A stretch of DNA of 64,000 nucleotides from an uncultured beta proteobacterium. GTDB taxonomy: Bacteria; Pseudomonadota; Gammaproteobacteria; Burkholderiales; SG8-41. Below the pieces are notes generated by a model. It did no database searches and had not been told where the DNA came from. It saw only the letters and a list, made by a program, of their open reading frames with translations. Each line of letters starts with the position of its first letter. Position 1 is the first letter of the stretch. The DNA lies in NCBI GenBank assembly GCA_903885665.1, contig CAISJL010000126.1, positions 36,260-100,259 of the forward strand, in the 5' to 3' direction. This document shows, in pieces, positions 8,930 through 16,928 of this stretch. The translations under genes and the position numbers were made by a program.

Positions 8930-9913
8930 ATGAAAAATATCAATAAAATCAATAAGTTGTTTATTTCTGGCCTGCTTCTGGGCGTAAGCCTCTGTGCAGG
9001 TCTCGCCACCGCACAACAATGGCCAACCCGCCCGGTGCGGGTAATCGTGCCCTACGCCCCCGGTGGCAATACTGACTTTACCGCGCGCTCGGTCAGCACC
9101 AAGCTCACCGAAATGTGGGGCCAGCAAGTGATCGTCGACAACCGCCCCGGTGGCGCAACCAATATTGGCTCGGAAATTGTCGCCAAAGCCCCCGCAGACG
9201 GTTACTTATTGTTAATGGGTGGCGCCTCCAACGCAGTCAATATGACCCTCTACGCCAAGCCGCCATATGACACGCTACGTGATTTCACCCCCGTATTGTG
9301 GTGCGTACAAGGGGCCAATTTATTAGTAGTGCACCCCTCTGTACCGGCTAAAAATCTCAAAGCGCTGATTGCCTTAGCCAAAACCCAACCCGGCAAACTC
9401 AACTTTGGTTCCTCTGGTCTGGGTAGCTCGAATCAAATGGCTGGCGAATTATTTAAAGTGATGGCGGGTATTAATATTGTGCATATTCCCTACAAAGGCA
9501 ATGCGCCCTCGATCGTGGATGCTATCGCCGGTAATGTCGAAATGGTCTTCAGCGGTGTGCCTGCCTTGATTCCCCATATCAAATCACAACGTCTGCGCGC
9601 AATTGCGATCAGCAGTCTTGAACGCTTTCCAGCGGTAGCGGATATCCCCACCTTTGATGAATCAGGTCTCAAAGGCTATGAAGCGAGCAACTGGTTTGGA
9701 CTGATAGCGCCGATTAAAACCCCGCGCGAGATCATCACCAAAATTAACACCGACGGCAATAAAGCGCTGGCAGCACAAGATATCAAAACCCGTTTTGAGA
9801 GTGACGGCTTAATTCCGAAAGGCGGCAGTCCTGCTGACTTTGATAAATTTATTCGCTCAGAAATCAGCAAATATGAGCGCGTGATCAAAGCAGCCAAAAT
9901 TACGCAACTGTAA
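8930..9913 (+). CDS. Bug-type TTT substrate-binding protein
   Basis: Second TTT-family periplasmic receptor, 327 aa. AAGGAATAAA precedes the ATG. The signal peptide covers residues ~1-28 with cleavage likely after ATA (QQWPTRPVRVIVPYAPGG follows). Conserved blocks: GNTDFTARSVSTKLTEMWG, VIVDNRPGGATNIGSEIVAK, ADGYLLLMG and NIVHIPYKGNAPSI. It lies directly behind the D-2-hydroxyacid dehydrogenase, so a hydroxycarboxylate ligand is plausible but unproven. Part of the start region (AATAAAATCAATAAG) resembles the AT-rich motif that recurs in intergenic gaps, probably because it encodes Asn-Lys-Ile-Asn-Lys. Confidence 0.92.
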   Translation: MKNINKINKLFISGLLLGVSLCAGLATAQQWPTRPVRVIVPYAPGGNTDFTARSVSTKLTEMWGQQVIVDNRPGGATNIGSEIVAKAPADGYLLLMGGASNAVNMTLYAKPPYDTLRDFTPVLWCVQGANLLVVHPSVPAKNLKALIALAKTQPGKLNFGSSGLGSSNQMAGELFKVMAGINIVHIPYKGNAPSIVDAIAGNVEMVFSGVPALIPHIKSQRLRAIAISSLERFPAVADIPTFDESGLKGYEASNWFGLIAPIKTPREIITKINTDGNKALAAQDIKTRFESDGLIPKGGSPADFDKFIRSEISKYERVIKAAKITQL

Positions 9914-9981
9914 TGATCTCACTCAAACTATACACATCTCATATCCAGCGCATCCACTACGGTAAGCGTTCAGACCTCGCT

Positions 9982-10080
9982 ATGCATATCTTGAACTTCG
10001 CTCAACGCCTACCATGGCTCGCTATCGGTATAACCGCTATCGCGCTACTTACCGCTACGGTACGCGCACAATCATGGTAG
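9982..10080 (+). pseudogene. Remnant of a Bug-type receptor (signal peptide plus mature N-terminus)
   Basis: A 32-codon reading frame, too short for the ORF track, encodes a basic then hydrophobic leader ending in LLTATVRAQSW and a TAG. The same frame continues as PQRHIERVVRL. Intact Bug proteins read AQ-x-WP-x-RP-x-R-x-(I/V)-V at this point, so the stretch looks like the signal peptide and first mature residues of a Bug gene that gained a stop and lost the rest. It lies just after an intact Bug gene, which suggests a decayed tandem duplicate. The match is by eye and short. A chance ORF with a leader-like composition is the alternative. Confidence 0.45.
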
Positions 10081-10236
10081 CCGCAACGCCATATCGAACG
10101 GGTAGTGCGCCTTAAGCTTACAACCCCAAACGTCAACCCAATACCCTCGATAGCCGTTAAACTATCTATTACAATCGCAAACCGAGTTCACCCTTGCGAC
10201 ATTCTGACCAACCCAAGATCTATAGGAGTATTTAAA

Positions 10237-10728
10237 ATGAATCGTCTTAGCAAACTGGCCATACTGGCCGCTGCATCGCTGAGTTCCATCGCCATTGCGC
10301 AACCATACCCTGCGCCCATGGGTGCACAGCCGTATTCTGGCGGTGGGCAGCCCTATTCTGGTGGTGGACAATCCGGTGGTGACTATGCCCAAGTCATTGA
10401 TAGGCGTCCCAATCTGGTAACCGTACAGCAACGCCAATGCCAGCAACGTGAAGTCATGCGCGAAGGCTCGAACAACGGTGGCGTGCTTGGTGCTTTAGCC
10501 GGTGGTGTCATCGGCAGCACTCTGGGTAGCAATAAGCGCGACCACGCTGCTGGTGCCGCGATTGGTGCTATTGGTGGCGCACTCATTGGTAATGAAATTA
10601 GCAACCGCAATAATCCACAACAAACCGAAGTTCGCGACGTCTGCCAACTCGTGCCCGTGACCGTACAGCAAGGTGAAGCCGTGACCTTCAGCTACAGAGG
10701 TCGCACTTTTACCCAATTTTTTCAATAA
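10237..10728 (+). CDS. Glycine-zipper 2TM-domain outer envelope protein
   Basis: Exported envelope protein of about 163 aa. The signal peptide (residues 1-~21, ending SIAIA) is followed by a low-complexity PYSGGGQ repeat region and then the glycine-zipper segment GALAGGVIGSTLGSNK..AAGAAIGAIGGALIGNEI, typical of 17 kDa-antigen/YmgG-like proteins that insert in or span the outer membrane. There is no lipobox cysteine, so it is not a lipoprotein. The two Cys in RQCQQRE and DVCQLV could form a disulfide. I chose the ATG at 10237 because TAGGAG lies 8 nt upstream. The track start at 10105 runs through the Bug remnant. Its function in this organism is unknown. Confidence 0.85.
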   Translation: MNRLSKLAILAAASLSSIAIAQPYPAPMGAQPYSGGGQPYSGGGQSGGDYAQVIDRRPNLVTVQQRQCQQREVMREGSNNGGVLGALAGGVIGSTLGSNKRDHAAGAAIGAIGGALIGNEISNRNNPQQTEVRDVCQLVPVTVQQGEAVTFSYRGRTFTQFFQ

Positions 10729-10769
10729 GTTAGACATTTTGTAGCAGCCCCACACCAAGGAACGCACGC

Positions 10770-11546
10770 ATGAGCACACTTGTTGTCATTACCGAGCAAC
10801 CCGCCCCAGGCGTTGGCTTGATCAGAATCAATCGCCCCGAGGCTCGTAATGCGCTCAACATGGCGGTGCGTCAACTCATCGCGCAACACTTAAGCGCGAT
10901 GGCAGACGACGACGACATTCGTGCCATTGTGCTCACCGGCAATGAAAAAGCTTTTGCCGCCGGCGCCGATATCAAAGAAATGGCCGAAGCCAGTACCATC
11001 GATATGCTATTGCGAGGCACGCAAAAACTCTGGCGCACCATTTATGCCTGCCCCAAGCCAGTGATTGCCGCGGTCAATGGCTTTGCCTTGGGCGGCGGAT
11101 GCGAATTAGCGATGACCTGCGACATCATCATCGCCGGCGAGACTGCGAAGTTTGGTCAACCTGAAGTCAAAATTGGCATCATCCCTGGTGGCGGTGGCAC
11201 CCAACGACTACCTCGCACTATCGGTAAATATCAGGCCATGCGCTATGTATTGACCGGTGATTTATTTGGTGCGCGTGATGCCTGGCAAATGGGCCTAGTG
11301 AGCGAAGTAGTCGCTGATGCAGAAGTCGAATCGCGGGCAGTAGCCATGGCCGCACAAATTGCTGAGCTGCCCCCACTCGCCATTGAGCAAAGCAAAGAAT
11401 CTATCTTACGTGGCATGGATGCGTCCCTAGAAACAGGCCTCACCCTAGAGACACGTACTCTACAAATGCTGTTTGCCTCGCAAGATCAAAAAGAAGGCAT
11501 GGCAGCATTTATCGAAAAACGCAAACCAAAGTTTATCGGGCGTTAA
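10770..11546 (+). CDS. Enoyl-CoA hydratase (crotonase family)
   Basis: Crotonase-fold enzyme of 258 aa that hydrates trans-2-enoyl-CoA in beta-oxidation or aromatic-acid side pathways. The oxyanion-hole segments are AFAAGADIKEMAE and FALGGGCELAM. Both catalytic glutamates of true hydratases are present: Glu112 in GGGCELAM and Glu132 in FGQPEVKIGIIPGGGGTQRL. It has the C-terminal MAAFIEKRKPKF helix typical of the PaaF/FadB-like group. AAGGAACG lies upstream of the ATG. It stands alone between an envelope protein and a Bug receptor, so its pathway is not evident from context. Confidence 0.93.
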   Translation: MSTLVVITEQPAPGVGLIRINRPEARNALNMAVRQLIAQHLSAMADDDDIRAIVLTGNEKAFAAGADIKEMAEASTIDMLLRGTQKLWRTIYACPKPVIAAVNGFALGGGCELAMTCDIIIAGETAKFGQPEVKIGIIPGGGGTQRLPRTIGKYQAMRYVLTGDLFGARDAWQMGLVSEVVADAEVESRAVAMAAQIAELPPLAIEQSKESILRGMDASLETGLTLETRTLQMLFASQDQKEGMAAFIEKRKPKFIGR

Positions 11547-11660
11547 GTAGGCGCTATTCGCTACCGCCGCTTATTTGTGGCCTGTGGCAATAGCGAATCA
11601 GGAGGGTGTAGCCTCGTATGATATTATCGACTGGATTAATACGCTAGAGGAGTAACATTC

Positions 11661-12632
11661 ATGCGACAACTAACTTGCGTACTCACGTTTCTTACGGCTT
11701 CGCTATCGGCCGTTGGCTTCAACTGTGATGCACAGACCTATCCAAATAAACCAGTCAGAATCGTTGTCCCAGTCGCCGCGGGCGGCCCTACCGATATTCT
11801 CACACGCACACTTAGTCAAAAATTTGCTGAAACGTGGGGTCAACAAGTATTGGTTGAAAACCGCGCTGGTGGTGGTAGTAATATTGGTTTCGAATTCGTC
11901 TCAAAGTCTGCAGCAGACGGCTATACCCTGTTAATGGCACAGCCCGCATTTACGGTTAATGTCAGCTTATATAAAAATCTGCCCTACGACCCGCTACGTG
12001 ATTTTGTGACCATAAGCTTAGCTGCTACTTATCCAATGCTTTTGGTTTCTCACCCCTCAATGCCAGCGCGCTCCATTAAAGAACTGGTGAACTTAGCTAA
12101 GACCAAACCGGGACGGCTGAGTATCGCATCCTCCGGTAACGGTACTACTGCGCATCTCGCAGTGGAATGGTTCAATACACTAGCCAATATTCGTCTAACG
12201 CATATCCCCTACAAGGGGGCGGCTCCAGCCACCGTTGACCTACTCGGTGGTCATGTTGATTTAGCTTTTGTGAGTCCACCCACAGTACTCACAGCAATTC
12301 AACAGCGCCGCCTGACGGCGCTAGCAATCACTGGTAGTGCACGTCATGCATTACTGGCAGGTGTTCCCACTTTTATCGAGTCTGGGTTTCCCGAATTTAT
12401 CGTCATGGGTTGGTATGGATTAGTTGCACCAGCCGGTACGCCGCGCGATATAGTGAATATCGTGCGCGCTGAAGTCGTCAAGGCCTTAGCCGCGGGCGAT
12501 ATTAAAGAAAAACTCCACGCACTCGGTCTCGATCCAGTAGGCAGCACTCCCGAACAATTCACCACACTACTCAAAGATGAGGTCTCGCGCTGGGCGAAAG
12601 TAGTCAAGGCATCTGGTGCTAAACCAGATTAA
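11661..12632 (+). CDS. Bug-type TTT substrate-binding protein
   Basis: Third complete TTT-family receptor, 323 aa, with a GAGGAGT ribosome-binding site. The signal peptide ends around residue 25 (NCDAQTYPNKPVRIVVPVAAGG). The glycine loop reads VAAGGPTDILTRT where the other two have YAPGGN, so the ligand pocket differs: an Asp remains but Asn is replaced by Pro-Thr. Other blocks are VLVENRAGGGSNIGFE, AADGYTLLMA and LTHIPYKGAAPATVDLLGG. It is followed 12 nt later by an alpha/beta-hydrolase-fold gene and probably shares a transcript with it. Confidence 0.92.
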   Translation: MRQLTCVLTFLTASLSAVGFNCDAQTYPNKPVRIVVPVAAGGPTDILTRTLSQKFAETWGQQVLVENRAGGGSNIGFEFVSKSAADGYTLLMAQPAFTVNVSLYKNLPYDPLRDFVTISLAATYPMLLVSHPSMPARSIKELVNLAKTKPGRLSIASSGNGTTAHLAVEWFNTLANIRLTHIPYKGAAPATVDLLGGHVDLAFVSPPTVLTAIQQRRLTALAITGSARHALLAGVPTFIESGFPEFIVMGWYGLVAPAGTPRDIVNIVRAEVVKALAAGDIKEKLHALGLDPVGSTPEQFTTLLKDEVSRWAKVVKASGAKPD

Positions 12633-12644
12633 CTGAGAACACGC

Positions 12645-13466
12645 ATGAAACACCATATCGATATTGCCACTGGCGTTACTCTCGCTTATTCGCTAGACGA
12701 CTTTACCGATCCATGGTGTGAGGCCGAGACCATCATCCTTGTACATGGCATTGCAGAAAGCGGTGAAGCATGGCGCGGCTGGGTTCCCCATCTGGCACGA
12801 CAATACAAAGTTATCCGTTTGGATCTGCGCGGATTCGGTGACTCCACGCCCATGCCGCTTAACTACGACTGGTCAATCGCAGCACTAGCCGATGATCTTG
12901 ATGCATTCATCACGGGCCTGGGCCTAACACGCGTGCATCTGGTTGGCGCTAAACTCGGCGGTCTCGTCACCATGAAATTTGCAGCGACGCGGCCCAACAA
13001 GGTGCATACCTTAATTGTCTCTGGCGCGACGATCAAACTAGATTTTCTGGCGCCGTCCATCCCTGAAAAAGTACGCCGTATGGAGCAGGACAGCATACGC
13101 GCGTGGGCCGAATCGACCATGCGTGAACGCATGGGAACTGGCTTGCCTTCCATTGCGGTGACTTGGTGGATAGACCACATGGGTCGGGCACCGAAAGCGT
13201 CGGTGCTAGGAATCTACCGTATGCTCGCCAGTGTAGATATCACACCCGACATCCCGCTTATTAAAGCGCCCACCCTGGTGATGACCTCAACTAACAGTGG
13301 CTACTATGGCTCAACTCAAGAATTCAGCAACTGGCAGAAAAACATTCCAAACTCCGAACTAGTTCTAATCCCCGGCGACTCTTACCATATCTCTGCATCT
13401 TATCCCGATGCCTGCGCAAACCAAGCCGCGCAATTTCTCGCACGACAGCAACAGAAAAACAACTAG
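12645..13466 (+). CDS. Alpha/beta-hydrolase-fold protein lacking the nucleophile Ser
   Basis: Alpha/beta-hydrolase-fold protein of 273 aa. The oxyanion region is ILVHGIAESGEAW, and LDLRGFGDST follows as in epoxide/ester hydrolases. At the nucleophile elbow, where active members have G-x-S-x-G-G, this protein reads VGAKLGGL (Gly101-Ala-Lys103-Leu-Gly-Gly), so the Ser is replaced by Lys. A candidate catalytic His remains in GDSYHISASYPD near residue 250. It may therefore be a non-hydrolytic member or use different chemistry. It is closely spaced behind a Bug receptor gene, consistent with a role in the same carboxylate pathway. The fold is clear but the reaction is unknown. Confidence 0.8.
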   Translation: MKHHIDIATGVTLAYSLDDFTDPWCEAETIILVHGIAESGEAWRGWVPHLARQYKVIRLDLRGFGDSTPMPLNYDWSIAALADDLDAFITGLGLTRVHLVGAKLGGLVTMKFAATRPNKVHTLIVSGATIKLDFLAPSIPEKVRRMEQDSIRAWAESTMRERMGTGLPSIAVTWWIDHMGRAPKASVLGIYRMLASVDITPDIPLIKAPTLVMTSTNSGYYGSTQEFSNWQKNIPNSELVLIPGDSYHISASYPDACANQAAQFLARQQQKNN

Positions 13467-13642
13467 GCGCATGACGATTCCATTACATACTGTGATGATA
13501 TTGTCATTAAATGATCAGTATCGCTGCGACACCCCAGCCCTAAAGTTCTAAGTACTACGGTCGATCCTCTACAATGCGCATTTATTTAATATGCATTGCA
13601 TTGCGCCCGTACGTGGGCTTTGCACTAGTGGGCTTTGGTTTT

Positions 13643-13668
13643 TTAATTTTTTTAATTTTCTTAATTTT
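13643..13668 (+). repeat. Three phased TTAATTTT copies
   Basis: TTAATTTT occurs at 13643, 13652 and 13661, a 9-nt period, in the T-rich leader upstream of the transhydrogenase gene. It is followed directly by the TTTTTATC array. Confidence 0.6.
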
Positions 13669-13677
13669 TGCATAGCG

Positions 13678-13728
13678 TTTTTATCTCTTTTTATCTCATT
13701 CCTATCGAGTTTTTATCAAGTTTTTATC
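13678..13728 (+). promoter_or_regulatory. Four exact TTTTTATC copies upstream of the transhydrogenase
   Basis: TTTTTATC occurs at 13678, 13688, 13710 and 13721, with start-to-start distances of 10, 22 and 11 nt, so roughly one, two and one helical turns. The array ends 33 nt before the ATG. The phasing could create curved DNA or a multi-site binding region. No protein can be assigned to it. Confidence 0.4.
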
Positions 13729-13761
13729 GCATTACTGCCTAATCCATTACCGAGAGCGTTC

Positions 13762-15213
13762 ATGAGTAAATCTACTGCGCCCATACCTAGCCCTGCCACC
13801 GTCGCCAGCCACTATGACTACGATTTAATTGTGATCGGGTCTGGCCCATCCGGACAACGCGCCGCAATTCAAGCCGCCAAGCTTGGCAAACAGGTCGCCA
13901 TCATCGAGCGTTGTCGCACCATTGGTGGCGTCTGTGTCAACACCGGTACCATTCCCTCTAAAACATTTCGTGAAGCCGTATTACATTTATCTGGGTTTCG
14001 CGAGCGCGGGATTTACGGCTCGGCTTATCGCGTTAAGCAAGACATCACCATTGATGATTTGCTCTACCGCGTGCAGCAAGTGATCCGCTCCGAAGTCGAC
14101 GTCATTCGCAATCACATGGCGCGTAATCGCGTCGATCTGATTGAGGCGATCGCTAGTTTTATTGACCCCCATACCATTGATTTAGTCTCTGCCACCGGCC
14201 ACGGGCGACGTCAAATATCGGGCGAAAAAATTATTATTGCTTGCGGTACTGAAGCGGCTAAAGACGGTCATATTCCGTTTGATGGCCAGCATATTTTCAC
14301 TAGTGATGATGTGCTCGGCTTACAGCAAATTCCGCGCTCTATCATTGTCGTGGGTGCAGGGGTCATTGGGGTCGAATACGCCACCATGTTCGCAGCCTTA
14401 GGTGTGCGCGTCACCATCGTCGACAAGCGTCCCGTGCTACTGCCATTTCTTGATCATGAAATCTCCGCAGCGCTCACCTATGTTGCGCAACAAAACAACG
14501 TGACCATGCGCTTAGGTGAAGAAGTCGCCGAAGTCAAACTCATTGCTCACGCCAGCAAACCCTGTGAAGTGAGCTTGAAAAGTGGCAAGGTCTTACATGC
14601 CGATGCCGTGCTCTATTCGATAGGCCGCGTGGGCGCCACCGAACAACTCGCACTCGATCTCGCTCAAGTACATGCTGATGACCGCCGTCGAATTACTGTC
14701 AATGCGCACTTCCAAACCAATGTTGAACATATCTATGCCGTAGGGGATGTCATCGGCTTCCCGTCGCTGGCGTCTACCTCTTACGAACAAGGACGGGCAG
14801 CAGCGCGTCACGCCTTTGGTGTGCAAGAAGATCACGCGATTGGCATTGGCGTATTTCCCTATGGGATTTATACAGTACCTGAAATCTCCACTATTGGTAA
14901 AAATGAAGATGAGCTCACGGCCGCTGGTATCCCCTATGAAATTGGCAAAGCCAATTATCGCGAAATTGCGCGCGGTCAGATTATTGGTGATCGAACCGGA
15001 GTTTTAAAATTAATTTTTAGCCCTGTCGATAAACGACTGCTAGCAGTACATATTTTGGGAGAAGGTGCTAGCGAGCTCATTCACATTGGCCAAGCAGTCA
15101 TGGCTCACAATGGTACGATTGATTATTTTGCAGATGCGGTATTTAACTACCCAACATTGGCTGAATGTTATAAGTCTGCGGCACTAGATGGTTTGAACCG
15201 ACTGCAATATTAA
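13762..15213 (+). CDS. sthA: SthA-like soluble pyridine nucleotide transhydrogenase
   Basis: FAD-dependent, Si-specific NAD(P)+ transhydrogenase of the disulfide-reductase fold, balancing NADPH and NADH in the cytoplasm. 483 aa from the ATG at 13762. FAD motif VIGSGPSGQRAA near residue 28. The redox region reads GGVCVNTGTIPSK: only the first Cys is kept and the second is Thr, as in SthA and unlike lipoamide dehydrogenase (C-x4-C). The NAD-binding motif VVGAGVIGVEYATMFAALG and the dimerization domain (YPTLAECYKSAALDGLNRL) are present. The C-terminal His-Glu pair of dihydrolipoamide dehydrogenases is absent. The track start 171 nt upstream translates a T-rich leader into a Phe-rich stretch and is rejected. 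Confidence 0.88.
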   Translation: MSKSTAPIPSPATVASHYDYDLIVIGSGPSGQRAAIQAAKLGKQVAIIERCRTIGGVCVNTGTIPSKTFREAVLHLSGFRERGIYGSAYRVKQDITIDDLLYRVQQVIRSEVDVIRNHMARNRVDLIEAIASFIDPHTIDLVSATGHGRRQISGEKIIIACGTEAAKDGHIPFDGQHIFTSDDVLGLQQIPRSIIVVGAGVIGVEYATMFAALGVRVTIVDKRPVLLPFLDHEISAALTYVAQQNNVTMRLGEEVAEVKLIAHASKPCEVSLKSGKVLHADAVLYSIGRVGATEQLALDLAQVHADDRRRITVNAHFQTNVEHIYAVGDVIGFPSLASTSYEQGRAAARHAFGVQEDHAIGIGVFPYGIYTVPEISTIGKNEDELTAAGIPYEIGKANYREIARGQIIGDRTGVLKLIFSPVDKRLLAVHILGEGASELIHIGQAVMAHNGTIDYFADAVFNYPTLAECYKSAALDGLNRLQY

Positions 15214-15240
15214 TCGGTATTCAAAAAATTTATCTCATCA

Positions 15241-15265
15241 TTACTAATTTACTAATTTACTAATC
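15241..15265 (+). repeat. TTACTAAT triplication
   Basis: Three consecutive 8-nt units (TTACTAAT) lie between the stop of the transhydrogenase gene and the long hairpin. Its role is unknown. Confidence 0.5.
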
Positions 15266-15275
15266 TAACTACGAT

Positions 15276-15307
15276 ACGTACTCAATAGCAGGCACTATTG
15301 AGTACGT
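15276..15307. terminator. Perfect 13-bp hairpin between convergent genes
   Basis: ACGTACTCAATAG, then a CAGGCA loop, then CTATTGAGTACGT. It lies between the convergent transhydrogenase and ion-channel genes, where a bidirectional terminator is expected. No U-tract follows on either strand, so intrinsic termination is uncertain. Confidence 0.5.
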
Positions 15308-15316
15308 GATCTCTAG

Positions 15317-16903
15317 CTATCCACGATTCATCTGTTCCCAAATCGCTTTTTCTAACGCTGTTGCACGGCCTTCTTGAGCAAAAATCTGCGATACCGTGTC
15401 ACGGTCACCGGCCGCAATAATTTGCCGCAAATGACCAATAGTGGCTCTAAACTCTTCAAACGCTACCTCAGGATGTTCAGCAATCGACTTGATCGGTAAG
15501 TGTCCAATTTCTGCGGCTCGCCGCTCATTCTTGGCTTTTTCAACTAAGGTATCAATTTCAGCTTGGGAAATATGCAATCTAGAGGCGACTTCTTGAATTT
15601 TGACCATTTCATCATCGTCAATGACCCCGTCTTCCATATACACATAGAGCTCTGCACGCATCGCTTCACGCTCTTTGTGCAGTTGGTCATTAAATGCTGA
15701 AGCCAAAATAGCCGCAGGCACCGCAAAAATACCAATCCCCACCAAGGCCATGATACTCGTCATCAAGCGGCCTATTGGTGTTATTGGTGAAATATCACCA
15801 TAACCTACAGACGCTAAGGTGACCACCGCCCAGTAAATCGATTGTGGAATATTTTCAAACTTTTCGGGCTGTGCTTCATGTTCAAACAAATAGCCCAAGC
15901 TGGCCATCAAAATTACCATCAACAACATGATAAAGGTTGAGGCTGCAATCACTGGCCATTCACGCTGGAGTGCTTTGAGCAAGGTACCTGTGGCTTTACT
16001 CTGACGGGTCAATTTCAATAAGCGCATCAATCGGAATATCCGCAAGAAACGCAAGTCAAACAAGTGTTGCAACAATGCTTCTAGGTAGAACGGCACAACC
16101 GCTAAAAAGTCAATGACTGCCAAGGGGCTGCGGGCGTAGCGGAAGCGACCAAAAAACGCACCTGCATTACCCGGTCCTTCAACACATGAATATATCCGCG
16201 CAAAGTATTCAACCGTAAATACTGCCACCGCGACCGCATCGAGCACAATAAACTCAATATTTAAGTGATAGTGTACAGATTCAACCGATTCCATAATTAC
16301 CGCTAGCACCGAGATCAACACCCACCAGACGACAAAGTTGTCAACCATTTCATGCAACTGACCGCTGGTGTCGGTTGTATGAAACAAGGCATAGACTTGT
16401 TGGCGGAAAGTGCGGCCTTTGTTCAGCTTACGAAACTCTTGAATCGCCGGCACTAATACACGCAACAACTTTAACAGTCTTAATAGCCGAAGAGCTCGCA
16501 ATACCCGCAAGTCGAGGTTGACGCCAATAAACTGCAAATAAAACGGCAATATAGCTACCAAATCGATCAACGCAAACGGGCTAAATATATAACTCAAACG
16601 CGGTAGCTTGCGGCCCTTAAACTCTTCGTCTTCTGGCGCCGTATAAAACCGCAACACATATTCAATGGAAAACACAACCAAAGAAAATACATCAAAGAAA
16701 TGAAACAAGGACTTATAAGGCTGGAATACAACATCAATATTCTCAACAATCAAGGCCACCAAATTGGCAACGATCAAGATCGAAATAAAATTTTCGGTCG
16801 ATTTGGCGTAGTTATCATCTAAGTTGGTATTAAATAACCAACGATATATAAAACGTCGCACCTTGTTAGCTTGGGGGGGGGTAGTAGATTGGGTTTCAGT
16901 CAC
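15317..16903 (-). CDS. Potassium-channel-like protein with two voltage-sensor domains and one pore
   Basis: Inner-membrane voltage-gated-type cation channel, 528 aa. Two S1-S4 modules occur in tandem. The first S4 (residues ~131-150) has Arg/Lys at every third position (LRVLRALRLLRLLKLLRVL). The second S4 (~283-300) reads LRFLRIFRLMRLLKLTR. Only the second module is followed by a pore: filter TLASVGYGD at ~362-370 and an S6 at ~381-405. The first module ends in a ~40-residue linker instead of a pore. The C-terminal ~120 residues are charged, helical and cytoplasmic. The start is GTG with GAGG 6-7 nt upstream. A run of nine C lies in codons 8-11. The VGYGD filter supports K+ selectivity. The gating role of the extra sensor is unknown. 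Confidence 0.85.
   Translation of the reverse strand: MTETQSTTPPQANKVRRFIYRWLFNTNLDDNYAKSTENFISILIVANLVALIVENIDVVFQPYKSLFHFFDVFSLVVFSIEYVLRFYTAPEDEEFKGRKLPRLSYIFSPFALIDLVAILPFYLQFIGVNLDLRVLRALRLLRLLKLLRVLVPAIQEFRKLNKGRTFRQQVYALFHTTDTSGQLHEMVDNFVVWWVLISVLAVIMESVESVHYHLNIEFIVLDAVAVAVFTVEYFARIYSCVEGPGNAGAFFGRFRYARSPLAVIDFLAVVPFYLEALLQHLFDLRFLRIFRLMRLLKLTRQSKATGTLLKALQREWPVIAASTFIMLLMVILMASLGYLFEHEAQPEKFENIPQSIYWAVVTLASVGYGDISPITPIGRLMTSIMALVGIGIFAVPAAILASAFNDQLHKEREAMRAELYVYMEDGVIDDDEMVKIQEVASRLHISQAEIDTLVEKAKNERRAAEIGHLPIKSIAEHPEVAFEEFRATIGHLRQIIAAGDRDTVSQIFAQEGRATALEKAIWEQMNRG
16873..16881 (-). repeat. (C)9 homopolymer inside the channel coding sequence
   Basis: Nine consecutive G on the + strand (C on the coding strand) lie in codons 8-11 of the channel gene. 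A one-base slip would frameshift the protein within its first dozen residues. Confidence 0.7.
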
Positions 16904-16928
16904 GATAATCCTCAGCTGTTCTTTAAGA

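Noticed and set aside
10105-10236. Upstream extension of the glycine-zipper protein
   Set aside because: It removes the signal peptide from the N-terminus. The ATG at 10237 has TAGGAG at good spacing, and the extension reads through Bug remnant sequence.
13591-13761. N-terminal extension of the transhydrogenase rich in Phe/Leu
   Set aside because: It is the translation of a T-rich leader with repeats. The family begins near MSKST, and no ribosome-binding site supports the upstream start.
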